A DNA stretch of 64,000 nt from Bacillus salipaludis. Its GTDB lineage: Bacteria; Bacillota; Bacilli; Bacillales_B; DSM-18226. Below are positions 26,789 through 35,601 of the stretch, piece by piece (position 1 is the first letter of the stretch; every line of letters starts with the position of its first letter). The position numbers and the translations under genes are program-made. The stretch spans positions 510,613-574,612 of the forward strand of contig NZ_SMYO01000001.1 of the NCBI RefSeq assembly GCF_004358205.1. Direction: 5' to 3'. The notes below the pieces were generated by a model. That model saw only the letters and a list, made by a program, of their open reading frames with translations. It made no database searches and was not told where the DNA came from.

Positions 26789-26814
26789 CAATATATGCAC
26801 ATATGAGCATATTG
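26789..26814. promoter_or_regulatory. CzrA-type operator upstream of the CDF exporter
   Basis: Palindrome CAATATATGCACA / TATGAGCATATTG. Of 26 positions, all but three match the site before czrA, and the flanking GTCAA is shared too. Confidence 0.7.
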
Positions 26815-26830
26815 TCAATAAAGTAACATA

Positions 26831-26856
26831 AAAAAAGACTGAAAGAATCAGTCTTT
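26831..26856 (-). terminator. Terminator behind the small membrane protein gene
   Basis: On the minus strand, stem AAAGACTGA / TCAGTCTTT with a 5-6 base loop, followed by seven T. It overlaps the stop region of the gene at 26855. Confidence 0.8.
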
Positions 26857-27052
26857 ACTTCAACTTTGTTTCCACATGTCCAACATCTTTCCTCGACATG
26901 AAAATGGTCAGTATGCCTGATAAGAGTACCCCTCCAGCCGTAATCAGCATACGCGTTTGAAATGGAACTTCGGAATGATATTTTCCTAGTACCCATGTCG
27001 CCAATACTGATACAATTATCATAGTGATGATCACATAAATAGCTCGTTTCAC
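26855..27052 (-). CDS. Small two-span membrane protein
   Basis: A 65-residue hydrophobic protein with segments 'AIYVIITMIIVSVLATWVLG' and 'MLITAGGVLLSGILTIFMS' and a short charged tail. The start is GTG 27052, with AGGATGTGGCAAG before it. A strong terminator follows directly. No family is recognised. It lies behind the broken copCD gene and may belong to the same transcription unit. A competing frame of 118 residues on the same strand is less plausible because it is not hydrophobic and has poor signals. Confidence 0.55.
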   Translation of the reverse strand: MKRAIYVIITMIIVSVLATWVLGKYHSEVPFQTRMLITAGGVLLSGILTIFMSRKDVGHVETKLK

Positions 27053-27103
27053 CTTGCCACATCCTAAATTGTTTATTTCTTTCGTCCATCTAACTTCTAA
27101 AAT

Positions 27104-27909
27104 TTAAATGGACAGTGATAGCATCAGGCCCATATAGATAGCAATGATAAAAATCACTCCAAATGTTACTGCTATAATAGGTCTCCTCTGTTTGAAGCTG
27201 AACAAAATCAGTAACAAAAATAGTATCGAAAGAACGATTAATAATACCGATTGAAATGATGGTGAAAATTGCATTTGTAAGGTTGAAAGGATATTTTTCC
27301 CTAAAAGCCATTCCACCCACTTGGATGCACCTTCCGACTTGACGGTAAATTCATCACAGCAGTAATATAAAAAACAATGAAGATGATCATGCTCTCCCCT
27401 CTAATCTAAGGGCGTGGATTAAAGGAAGGTAATTTTATAGATTTTCTTGAAAGAACGCCATTAATAAAGGCAAATATGAGAACAGGAATAATGCTAATGT
27501 GCTTTAAAAGGAGCATTTGTCCATACTGATTGCTTTGTTTCAGCCTTTGCTCTGCTTTAACTTCCTTTTGCACTTTAGAGGGAATTTCGCCTTTTATTGG
27601 ATGACCGTGTGCACCCGCAATACTCCATTGGATCGTATAAGATCCATTTTCAAGTGGTGCTGATAATGTGCCAATCATTTGATTATCTTTTGGCGTGACA
27701 CTAACGAAAAAAATTTTTTGCCCGTCTTTAATTAAATCCATTGTACTTAAAGATTCTATCTTTCCTTCATATGTAAGGACAATTGTTTTTAGGTCCTCTT
27801 TCACCACTTGATTCGCAGCAGGAGTAGGGGAAGTTAACTCAGTATGTGCACTGGCGATGGTAGGAATCATCACCAATAGAGTGATTAATAAGAATAATAA
27901 TTTTTTCAA
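27104..27909 (-). pseudogene. Copper-resistance copC-copD fusion gene (YcnJ-like), decayed
   Basis: The first 167 codons are intact: signal peptide, CopC domain starting 'SAHTELTSPTPAANQVV' with the metal-site His, 'LTYEGKIESLS', 'GAHGHPIKGEIP', then the first CopD membrane segment and 'SFNPRP', where a TAG replaces the expected Trp codon. The frame resumes with 'IRGESMIIFIVFYITAVMNL', shifts, and rejoins at 'WVEWLLGKNILSTLQMQFSP' through the last membrane segments. About 200 residues of CopD are missing. The start is TTG 27909, overlapping the stop of the methyltransferase gene. The CopC part could still be made, but copper import through CopD is lost. Confidence 0.75.
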
Positions 27910-28535
27910 TTCCCTTTTCCTTTCTTAACCCCAATGATTTTTCTATACATTCCATTCATCATAACATTTTTATCCTGTATTAATTTGTATTGATTTTCAA
28001 AAATTTTGTGAACCTCATAGAAGTCTAATCCTATATCCGTCCCAAGTAATTTAACCACTGGACGTAAGAGAATTTGTTTCAGAGTTATTTTTTTGGTCTT
28101 AGGGGCAAATTTATCAAATATTAGGAACGTACCGTTCTTCTTTAATACCCTTATAATTTCGTTCAATGATTCTTCTGGATGGGGTACTACACTAAGAATT
28201 AAACTGGCGACAACAAAATTGAAGGAGTCATCAGGAAAATCCATCTTCTGTGCGTCCATTTCAAGGAAAGTAACGGAAGAGTCAGGAAACTTTTCTTTTG
28301 CCACTTTTAACATATCAGCAGAATAATCAATCGCTGTTATATCGTAACCTTTGCCCCAGAAGAATGGAATATCGGCACCTGTACCGACCCCTACAAAAAG
28401 AACTTTACTGCCCTTTTCAAGAGAAATATCTTTAAATATTTCTTTTCTAGCCTTCAGGAACAACCCTGAATTAAAAAAGCGATCATAAATCGGCGACCAA
28501 CATTTATAAATAAATCGATTCCAACCATTATTCAC
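27906..28535 (-). CDS. Class I SAM-dependent methyltransferase
   Basis: A 209-residue Rossmann-fold methyltransferase of the UbiE/Methyltransf_11 type. The SAM site is 'KVLFVGVGTGADIPFF' near residue 46, followed by 'ITAIDYSADMLKVAK', 'EMDAQKMDFPDDSFNFVVAS' and 'EIIRVLKKNGTFLIFDKFAP'. Start GTG 28535 with a GGGAGGAG site; the longer frame lacks signals. It is co-transcribed with the copC part downstream (TTGA overlap) and lies behind cadA. The substrate is unknown. It does not show the cysteine set of arsenite methyltransferase ArsM. Confidence 0.85.
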   Translation of the reverse strand: MNNGWNRFIYKCWSPIYDRFFNSGLFLKARKEIFKDISLEKGSKVLFVGVGTGADIPFFWGKGYDITAIDYSADMLKVAKEKFPDSSVTFLEMDAQKMDFPDDSFNFVVASLILSVVPHPEESLNEIIRVLKKNGTFLIFDKFAPKTKKITLKQILLRPVVKLLGTDIGLDFYEVHKIFENQYKLIQDKNVMMNGMYRKIIGVKKGKGN

Positions 28536-28551
28536 ATTTATCTCCTCCCAC

Positions 28552-28585
28552 AAAAAAATGCTTCCCATTTACATAATGGGAAGCC
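28552..28585 (-). terminator. Terminator behind cadA
   Basis: On the minus strand, stem GGCTTCCCAT / ATGGGAAGC around a short loop, then seven T. It lies directly behind the cadA stop at 28590. Confidence 0.85.
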
Positions 28586-28589
28586 ACTG

Positions 28590-30725
28590 CTATTTGTCTT
28601 TCACTCGGAGAAGTCTTAACCCATTTAACGTGACTATAAGCGTTGCACCCATATCGGCAAAAATCGCGATCCAAAGGGTTAACCAACCAGGAATCACTAA
28701 CAATAGGGCCAAAATTTTAATCCCTAAAGAGAAAGTAATATTTTGTTTGATAATAAATAAGGCTTTCCTGCTTAGTTTTAACGTAAATGGAAGTTTACTT
28801 AAATCATCCGCCATTAAAGCAATATCAGCCGTCTCTAATGCCGTATCCGTTCCAGCTCCACCCATGGCAATACCAACAGTGGATGCAGCCAAAGCGGGTG
28901 CATCATTCACACCATCCCCAACCATTGCCACTCGGTCGTATTGATTTCGCAGTTCTTTAATATAGGTTAATTTATCTTGAGGTAACAAATCTGCCTTTAT
29001 ATCAGATACTCCTACTTGTTTCCCAATCGCATCTGCTGTTCCTCTGTTATCACCCGTTAACATAATGGTTTTTTGAATCTCTAATGAGTGAAGTTTCTGA
29101 ATTACGGTCTTACTATTTCCTCTGACTTCATCAGCCACTGCAAAAAGTCCCAATATTTCATTTGGAGTTCCTGCCACCATGACTGTTTTTCCCTGATTTT
29201 GCATCCCAGAAATCATTTCTTTGTGGTGAGATGGAATTCCATTTGTTAAAATTTCCTCGAATAAATTCGGGCTGCCCACATAATACATTTTTTCCTTGAT
29301 TCTTCCTTTGATCCCTTTGCCTGTAATGGAGGTGAATTCCTCAACAGAAGGATTCTGATAAGGGAGTTTTTCTTCTTCCGCCTTTTTCATGATGGCTGAA
29401 GCAAGCGGATGTTGCGAACCATTTTCAAGGGCTGCAATAATGGTAAGCAATTCCTTAGCATCTATATTCGGCAATGAAATGTAGTCCGTTACAACAGGAG
29501 TTCCGTATGTTAAGGTTCCAGTCTTATCAAAGGCAATGGCTTTTATTGCACCCATTTCTTCTAAATGAATTCCACCTTTAATAAGGACACCATTTCGAGC
29601 AGCATTTCCGATGGCAGTAACAATCGATACTGGAGTAGAAATAACAAGTGCACATGGACATCCAACGACTAGCACTGCCAACCCCTGATAAATCCACTTA
29701 CTCCAATCTGCATCAAATAACAATGGTGGTAATACAGCAACCAACAATGAAATCAACATGATAACTGGTGTGTAATACTTGGCAAAACGATCTACAAATG
29801 CTTGAGATGGAGCCCTTTCTGCTTGTGCTTCCTCAACCAAATGTATGATCTTTGCAATGGTAGTATCGTCCACATGCTTCGTGACCTTGACTTCTAGTAG
29901 TCCATCCACATTTAACGTTCCAGCATATATTTCTCCATCGATCTTTTTAGAAACATAGGCGGATTCCCCCGTAATCGCAGCTTGATTTACAGAAGATTCC
30001 CCTTTAACTACGATTCCATCCATGGCTATTTTCTGTCCTGGCTTGACGATCATAATATCGCCAATTCGAATATCTTCCACTTCTACGGCAAACTCTTGAT
30101 TACCTCTTCTGATTAAGGCTTCTTTTGGAGCAATATCCATTAACGAACGAATCGATTCTCTTGCTTTATCCATAGAGTAAGTCTCTAAAACCTCACTGAT
30201 GGCAAACAAAATGACTACTGTTGCCCCCTCGCCCCATTCACCAATGATTGAAGCACCGATAACAGCGATAGTCATTAGCGTTCTCATATCAAATTCTAAA
30301 CGGAATAAGTTTTTGAATCCCGTGATAAATAGACGATAACCACCCACTAAAATTGCAGCGGCATACGCTAGTATCGATGAGATGCTCTCTTCACCATTGA
30401 TTTGCCCTGAAAACCATCCAATGAACAGAAAAACAAATGAAGTAATAACCATTGAATGTCTTTTCAAGAAAGGTTCTTTTTTCTCTTCAAATCTTTGTTT
30501 TTCAGGAATGACCTTTATATTCTCAAAAGCCCCTGCTTTTTCTAATTCCTCTATAGTTGTTTCACCATAAACCGTAAGTTTTGATGCTCCAAAATTAACA
30601 CTCGCATTCACAACACCATCCAGGTGTTGTACGTTCTTTTCGAACTTTGTCGCACAGCCTGCTCAGGTGAATCCCTGCACTCGGTAAACAGCTTTTTCTT
30701 GTGTTTTTTCTAAAGCGTCACTCAT
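28590..30725 (-). CDS. cadA: CadA-type heavy-metal P-type ATPase with in-frame TGA at codon 21
   Basis: An exporter for Cd2+, Zn2+ and Pb2+ of about 711 codons. From ATG 30725 (with AAGGAGGTGA) the frame reads to 'VQGFT', then TGA at 30663-30665, then '[20 protein letters not shown]'. The usual metal-binding motif is GFTCxxC, so TGA stands in for the first cysteine. A GTG at 30611 could restart translation and give a 673-residue protein without the N-terminal metal domain. The core is complete: 'TGES', '[11 protein letters not shown]' (CPC), 'DKTGTLTYG' (phosphorylated Asp), 'HPLASAI', '[12 protein letters not shown]'. The ATG overlaps the cadC stop. N-terminal domains are often dispensable, so the truncated pump may still work. 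Confidence 0.85.
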
Positions 30726-31087
30726 GTGTTTTTCACCTCCTTTTGATGCTCAAAAGCGATTTGAATCAATTGTTTGACATGATCATCATCTAAGGAATAA
30801 AAAACTAATTTTCCCTCTTTACGATATTTCGCTAACCCTAAATTACGAAGCAGTCGTAAATGGTGAGATGCAGTAGCCGTCGTGCTGCCAACGATGTTGG
30901 CAACATCGCATACACATAATTCGTCTTCTACACTTAAGGCATAGGCGATTTTAATCCTGGTGTCATCGGATAATGCTTTAAATATTTGTGATACTGCCGA
31001 TGTATTTTGGTTGGAAACTGATTCCTTAACTCGTTTCACCTTATCTTCATCGACACAGGTTACCTCACATATATCTTCGTGTTTCAT
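30722..31087 (-). CDS. cadC: CadC, ArsR-family cadmium/lead/zinc-responsive repressor
   Basis: A 121-residue winged-helix repressor, the length of classical CadC. It has the N-terminal metal cysteines in 'EDICEVTCVDEDKVKRV', the alpha-3 pair in 'DELCVCDVANIVG' and the recognition helix 'TTATASHHLRLLRNLGL'. It represses its own operon and leaves DNA on binding Cd, Pb or Zn. I chose the ATG at 31087 because GGTGG lies 7 bases before it; the frame extends seven codons more. It overlaps cadA by ATGA. A probable operator lies just upstream at 31105. Confidence 0.92.
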   Translation of the reverse strand: MKHEDICEVTCVDEDKVKRVKESVSNQNTSAVSQIFKALSDDTRIKIAYALSVEDELCVCDVANIVGSTTATASHHLRLLRNLGLAKYRKEGKLVFYSLDDDHVKQLIQIAFEHQKEVKNT

Positions 31088-31104
31088 CATTTCACCACCT
31101 ATAT

Positions 31105-31120
31105 TCAAATATCTGTTTGA
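31105..31120. promoter_or_regulatory. Probable CadC operator
   Basis: TCAAATATCTGTTTGA is an imperfect palindrome like known cad operators (TCAAATA...TATTTGA), 18-33 bases before the cadC start. Additional ATTTGAATATTATTTGAA half-sites follow at about 31163-31180. Confidence 0.6.
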
Positions 31121-31207
31121 TTATTAGTATATGCAATTAATTCCAGTTGGTCAAACGATTATTTGAATATTATTTGAAAATATGGAAAATTTTCACACGT
31201 AGCCCGT

Positions 31208-31366
31208 GCTCCCTTTCCCCACCATACATTTGAAAAAATTGTAACAGGGTAGAGCCTTGAGAAAAGACATGAAATGAAAAGGATCATAGAAGGGATTAAA
31301 CATGAAAAATATGATGCCATTGTCGTAATGGCAAATCACCCGTGGAAGGATGGTATCTGGAAGAAA
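31208..31366 (+). pseudogene. Deleted second copy of the large serine recombinase
   Basis: This stretch is nearly identical at the DNA level to parts of the recombinase gene at 20536: it matches about 20670-20790 ('CTCCCTTTCC...ACCATACATTTGAA', then 'AGACATGAAATGAAAAGGAT'), skips about 165 bases, matches about 20957-20998, then jumps to the terminator and flank known from 22353. It has stops and deletions and cannot encode an enzyme. It marks the right edge of the metal island. Confidence 0.8.
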
Positions 31367-31380
31367 ATCGGCTACTTAAA

Positions 31381-31408
31381 AAGGCCGGCTGAACCGGCCT
31401 CTTTTTCA
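31381..31408 (+). terminator. Terminator, second copy
   Basis: GGCCGGCTGAACCGGCC stem followed by TCTTTTTC, a sister of the hairpin at 22353-22379 with the same downstream flank (CAATTAT.CTACAT). Confidence 0.85.
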
Positions 31409-31492
31409 ATTATTCTACATATTTATGAAAGAGTGGTAAAATAGTATAAAAATAGTTACTATTTTAAAAATTAAAAATCTTGGAGGGGTTTC

Positions 31493-32671
31493 ATGCTTAA
31501 TAAGCTTTTTGCTAAATTGGAAGGTTACTATGATGATATGGTTTCAGTTCGCCGTTATTTGCATCAGCATCCAGAATTATCTTTTAAAGAGTATCAAACA
31601 GCAAAATTCATTCAAGATTTTTATGAAAAACTGGGAATTGAGGTAAAAGGAAAGATCGGCAGCAATGGAGTGGTCGCCAAGGTTTATGGAAAAAATCCAG
31701 GAAAGACCGTTGCATTAAGGGCAGATTTTGATGCCTTGCCAATCCAGGATGAAAAGGATGTTCCATATAAATCAACCGTTCCCGGAGTTATGCATGCATG
31801 CGGACATGATGGTCATACAGCAACACTGTTATTTCTCGCAAAAGCTTTAAATGAACTTCGGGATGAATTAGCCGGTAATTATGTATTCATTCATCAGTAT
31901 GCAGAAGAATACGCACCGGGCGGGGCTATTTCGATGATTGAAGATGGCTGCTTAGAGGGTGTAGATGTTATTTTTGGCACACATTTATGGGCTAGTGAGC
32001 CTACTGGTAAAATTCAATATCGAACAGGCCCAATCATGGCTGCAGCCGATCGGTTTGAAATTGATATCCAAGGTCAGGGCGGGCATGGTGCCCAGCCGCA
32101 CAAAACAAAAGATGCAATTGTTACCGCATCCCAGCTCGTCATAAATCTCCAGCAAATTGTCAGCAGAAAAGTAAATCCGGTAGATTCTGCTGTTGTGACG
32201 GTAGGTTCTTTTACTGCCCAAAACGCCTTTAATGTCATAGCGGATAAAGTAAAGCTTGTCGGTACGGTGAGGACATTTAACGAAGATGTTCGATCGTTTA
32301 TTGAAAAAGAAATGGATCGAATCATTCATGGAACGTGTTACCTGGCTGATAGCAGTTACGAATTCTTATACGAAAGAGGCTATCCGGCTGTTGTGAATCA
32401 TGCAAAGGAAACAGATTTTCTTATTACCTGTGCTGAAGAGGTTCCGGAGGTCCAAATGATTGAGAAAACGGAACCGCAAATGGGTGGTGAAGATTTTGCC
32501 TATTATTTGGAAAGGGTACCGGGTACGTTCTTTTTCACCGGGGCAAAACCGGAAGGAGTCGAAAAACCGGCTCCGCACCATCATCCTAAATTTGATATTG
32601 ATGAAAAAGCAATGCTCATTGCTGCTAAAACACTAGGTACAGCGGCTATTCGAATTCATAACCAAGAGTAA
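31493..32671 (+). CDS. yhaA: M20 family amidohydrolase (YhaA-like)
   Basis: A 392-residue zinc or manganese peptidase/aminoacylase that removes acyl groups from N-acyl amino acids or related amides. Motifs: 'RADFDALPIQDEKD' (bridging Asp), 'MHACGHDGHTATLLFLA' (metal Cys/His), 'HQYAEEYAPGGA' (catalytic Glu pair), then the lid domain with 'GQGGHGAQPHKTKDAI', and 'MGGEDFAYYLERVPGTFFFTGA' near the end. ATG 31493 with GGAGGGG. It starts the block conserved with B. subtilis yhaA-ecsCBA. The exact substrate is unknown. Confidence 0.9.
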   Translation: MLNKLFAKLEGYYDDMVSVRRYLHQHPELSFKEYQTAKFIQDFYEKLGIEVKGKIGSNGVVAKVYGKNPGKTVALRADFDALPIQDEKDVPYKSTVPGVMHACGHDGHTATLLFLAKALNELRDELAGNYVFIHQYAEEYAPGGAISMIEDGCLEGVDVIFGTHLWASEPTGKIQYRTGPIMAAADRFEIDIQGQGGHGAQPHKTKDAIVTASQLVINLQQIVSRKVNPVDSAVVTVGSFTAQNAFNVIADKVKLVGTVRTFNEDVRSFIEKEMDRIIHGTCYLADSSYEFLYERGYPAVVNHAKETDFLITCAEEVPEVQMIEKTEPQMGGEDFAYYLERVPGTFFFTGAKPEGVEKPAPHHHPKFDIDEKAMLIAAKTLGTAAIRIHNQE

Positions 32672-32678
32672 TAGTTAA

Positions 32679-32714
32679 CCCCTGAACCTTTTTTATAGTT
32701 CAGGGGCTTTTTTT
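32679..32714. terminator. Terminator shared by yhaA and ecsC
   Basis: Stem CCCCTGAAC / GTTCAGGGG with a T-rich loop and TTTTTTT behind it, between convergent genes. Confidence 0.85.
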
Positions 32715-33415
32715 AATACCCGCAACCTATAGGCATTCATTGCTGTTTCACCTAAATGCTTGAGGAGATTGTTATTGGCATAGGCACCGACAAAAGCACC
32801 GATTCCCGGTACGAGCTGCAGCATTTTGGCAAAATCGATGTAATCACGATACTCCTGCTGAAACTTGCGCCAATCCATTTCGATAAGAACCTGCTTTCGC
32901 TCCTCCCAATTTTCGATATTCTTAAGGGTTTCCCTTCGGACCTCATCACTTGAAAATGCCAGTTGAAAAACATGAAGAATAAACAGCCTTTCTTCATACT
33001 CATTTGTGTTAAAGCCATAAATTGAAGCTGCCTCAAAAAGAAATTTCATTTTGATTGTAAGCAGCAATGGAAAGTCAGCAAGTCCTAGTAGGATTCCGCC
33101 CGCACCAGTTCCCGCTCCCTCAATAAGTGCTGTTTTTTGAAAGGCTGCTGTTTTCTTGCCCATTAATTCATCCCGTTCTTTTAGGGAAAGACCGTTTGCT
33201 TGAAGTTTATTCGTAGTCATTTGTGAACCAAATAATGTGGTTTTCACCATTGCTTTGATGCTCTCAGTGACGACCTGATGAACTTTTTCAGGGATCAATC
33301 CGTTAATTTTCCCCTGCGCTTTTTTCGAAAATCTACTGACCATACCCGAGCGTTTCGTGATTTTAAATTTCCAATCCGCTACCTCATCATAAACCTTTAA
33401 TTCGTAATCATTCAT
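32693..33415 (-). CDS. ecsC: EcsC family protein
   Basis: A 240-residue protein of the EcsC family, third gene of the ecs locus in Bacillus. It has the family's central 'EGAGTGAGGILLGLADFPLL' segment with Gly-rich and hydrophobic character, and 'LQLVPGIGAFVGAYANNNLL' near the end, suggesting membrane association. It is preceded by AAAGG before ATG 33415. Located behind ecsB, it is separated by about 240 bases. Its biochemical role is not known; loss of ecsC in B. subtilis has mild effects, while ecsAB affects secretion, competence and sporulation. Confidence 0.9.
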   Translation of the reverse strand: MNDYELKVYDEVADWKFKITKRSGMVSRFSKKAQGKINGLIPEKVHQVVTESIKAMVKTTLFGSQMTTNKLQANGLSLKERDELMGKKTAAFQKTALIEGAGTGAGGILLGLADFPLLLTIKMKFLFEAASIYGFNTNEYEERLFILHVFQLAFSSDEVRRETLKNIENWEERKQVLIEMDWRKFQQEYRDYIDFAKMLQLVPGIGAFVGAYANNNLLKHLGETAMNAYRLRVLKKAPEL

Positions 33416-33474
33416 GAAAACACAACCTTTAATGAGCCTTTAAAGTATTTTACGAAATTCTCATTAAAAAGGTT

Positions 33475-33621
33475 TCATTTCTTGGGTTGACGGTAGACAC
33501 GATCCTTAAATTTTCCTGTAAAGAGCAATTTCGAGTTAGTAAGGATTTTATTTGCAATTTTAATGGATTTATTTTCCATTTTTACTGAAATACTTTTCAA
33601 TGAGTCTTTTTTACTTTCCAC
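33475..33621 (-). CDS. Short basic ORF between ecsB and ecsC
   Basis: A 48-residue frame starting at GTG 33621: begins MESKKDSLKSISVKMENK and ends 'FTGKFKDRVYRQPKK'. It is very lysine-rich, with no Cys and no membrane segment. The ribosome site is weak (GGAAAG at longer distance). It fills most of the gap between ecsB and ecsC on the same strand. I do not recognise it. Confidence 0.35.
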   Translation of the reverse strand: MESKKDSLKSISVKMENKSIKIANKILTNSKLLFTGKFKDRVYRQPKK

Positions 33622-33656
33622 GTTGCCAGATACTTTCCACTACATCCCATCACCTA

Positions 33657-34868
33657 TCAAGCCTTTACCCGCTTCCTACTATAAAGGTAAACAAACAAGT
33701 ATGAAAACACTAGTCCTGCTGCGAGTTCAAGCATTGCGATTACAATTTCCCCTTTTAGTAAAATAAATAAAGCAAACAGGAAGGCCTGTAGCACCAGAAT
33801 AACCATCAATAACGACTGAAAAGCATTTGTCTTGTCTTGCGCTGCAACCGGATAAAGATCCACCCAGAGTTTGTTTTGATGATGATTCCAAAGCGGCAGC
33901 AGCTGAAAACCGGTTAAATATAGGAATAAAACGGCCAAGCCAATTTGCCCAAAACCAAACGAAATAAAATACAAGGCGAGAGCTCCAATGACTGTTAAGC
34001 GAATAAACAGACCTAAGTAATCTGAGGAACGCAAAAACGTCCGTGAAAATAGAAATAAATAAGTATTTTTTTGAATAAAACTGATTCTCTTCAAGAAAAG
34101 ATCGAGCCATCTCCTTCTTTTTACCGTATCCTTTAACTTCGGAACATCTGTGAACAGATTTGCAAGCCGGTAAAAAGCAGCCATTCTTTTCTCTTCCTGT
34201 TCAATCAGCAAGTCCCATTTCAACCCGAGCTTTCTTGTCCGAGCCCGAAACGACCAATAGTAGAATCCCATCACCAACACCATAACTAATAGGATCACGA
34301 AATTAGCTTGTTTAAATAGCAGGAAGGTAAAAACAGCATTGATAAAATAGCGCACAACCATGTCCCAACGGTAAATCGAGGGCTGAACAAAATAGTGAAT
34401 TTTCCAGCTTACCACTAAGTTCCATGCTTTAATAATCAATAGCACTGCATAAAACAGTAAAAAAGAATGAAAACCATTAGTACTTACATGGGCATACATG
34501 GGCATCAGAACAGCTTGAACCATTAGGAGAATATATCCTTGGAAAACAAGGCTGACAATCCCCGACCGCAAAAAATAATCCCGAAGACGCGTTTCAAGAG
34601 GCAGCAGGAAAACCCGGTCTGCTTCCAGCAAAAAATTATAAACAGGACTATAGGTTAAAAAAAGCCCAATTATTACAGCGATAATCAGCTCGGCGGGGAA
34701 ACCGGCCGACAGCTTCTCAATCCATTTCTGATAATAAAAAGCGGCCCCCCCTGTTAAAAATACCAAGACAATTACAAGATGACCATTAAAAATATAGCGC
34801 AGATAACTTCCTAAATCCTTAAGCCGGTGTCCAAAACGCTGATTCCAAAGACTTTTTTCATCAAACAT
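33657..34868 (-). CDS. ecsB: EcsB, ABC transporter permease
   Basis: A 403-residue membrane subunit with about ten hydrophobic segments in pairs, the partner of EcsA. The start 'SLWNQRFGHRLKDLGSYLRY' and 'RVFLLPLETRLRDYFLRS' are typical of EcsB. Its ATG 34868 overlaps the end of ecsA by 8 bases. The ecs transporter is needed for normal processing of secreted proteins and for competence and RasP-dependent regulation in B. subtilis; the exported molecule is unknown. Confidence 0.92.
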   Translation of the reverse strand: MFDEKSLWNQRFGHRLKDLGSYLRYIFNGHLVIVLVFLTGGAAFYYQKWIEKLSAGFPAELIIAVIIGLFLTYSPVYNFLLEADRVFLLPLETRLRDYFLRSGIVSLVFQGYILLMVQAVLMPMYAHVSTNGFHSFLLFYAVLLIIKAWNLVVSWKIHYFVQPSIYRWDMVVRYFINAVFTFLLFKQANFVILLVMVLVMGFYYWSFRARTRKLGLKWDLLIEQEEKRMAAFYRLANLFTDVPKLKDTVKRRRWLDLFLKRISFIQKNTYLFLFSRTFLRSSDYLGLFIRLTVIGALALYFISFGFGQIGLAVLFLYLTGFQLLPLWNHHQNKLWVDLYPVAAQDKTNAFQSLLMVILVLQAFLFALFILLKGEIVIAMLELAAGLVFSYLFVYLYSRKRVKA

Positions 34869-35601
34869 ATTTTTCTTCCTTTGTTAATTGAATATACAAA
34901 TCATCTAAAGACGCATCCGGCATGGAAAATTCCTTACGTAAATCAGCCAAGGTCCCCTTTGCCCTGATTTTCCCCTCATGGAGGATGACAAACCGGTCGC
35001 AATATTTCTCAGCGGTGGCAAGGATATGGGTCGACATGAGAATTCCTGCCCCGTTTTCTTTCATTTTTTTCATCATATCTAGTAGTGATTGGATACCAAG
35101 CGGATCCAATCCCACAAATGGTTCATCGACAATATAAAGTGCGGGCTGAACTAAAAAGGCACACATAATCATAACCTTCTGCTTCATTCCTTTTGAAAAA
35201 TGGGCTGGAAACCAATTTAGACGTTTTTCCATTCGGTATTCAGAAAGCAATGGTGCCACCCTCGACTTATACTCTTTTTCATTAAGACCATAAGCCATAG
35301 CGGTTAACCGCAAATGTTCATCCAATGTAAGTTCTTCATATAATATGGGGGTTTCCGGAACAAAGGTAAACAATTTTCGATATGCTTCTTTATTTTCCGT
35401 AAAAATTTGACCCTTAATTTTTATTTCACCGCTTCTCGGTTCCATTAATCCAATAATATGTTTAATCGTGGTACTTTTTCCGGCACCGTTTAAGCCAATA
35501 AGTCCAACGATTTCTTTTTCCTTTACTTCAAATGAAACATCTTTTAGAACGGGGTTTTTTGTATATCCCCCGACAAGGTGTTCAATCGTTAATAAAGACA
35601 T
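34861..35601 (-). CDS. ecsA: EcsA, ABC transporter ATP-binding protein
   Basis: A 246-residue nucleotide-binding subunit that powers EcsB. Walker A is 'GLNGAGKSTTIKHIIG', the signature is 'HFSKGMKQKVMIM', Walker B is 'ALYIVDEPFVGLDPLGIQ' and the switch His lies in 'LMSTHIL'. I chose ATG 35601 (MSLLTIEHLVGGY) because GGAAGGGC stands 7-8 bases before it. It is co-transcribed with ecsB. The gene is divergent from hit, as in B. subtilis. Confidence 0.93.
   Translation of the reverse strand: MSLLTIEHLVGGYTKNPVLKDVSFEVKEKEIVGLIGLNGAGKSTTIKHIIGLMEPRSGEIKIKGQIFTENKEAYRKLFTFVPETPILYEELTLDEHLRLTAMAYGLNEKEYKSRVAPLLSEYRMEKRLNWFPAHFSKGMKQKVMIMCAFLVQPALYIVDEPFVGLDPLGIQSLLDMMKKMKENGAGILMSTHILATAEKYCDRFVILHEGKIRAKGTLADLRKEFSMPDASLDDLYIQLTKEEKYV

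Noticed and set aside
26733..27089. 118-codon minus-strand frame
   Set aside because: It overlaps a better candidate (26855-27052) that has two membrane segments and a terminator.
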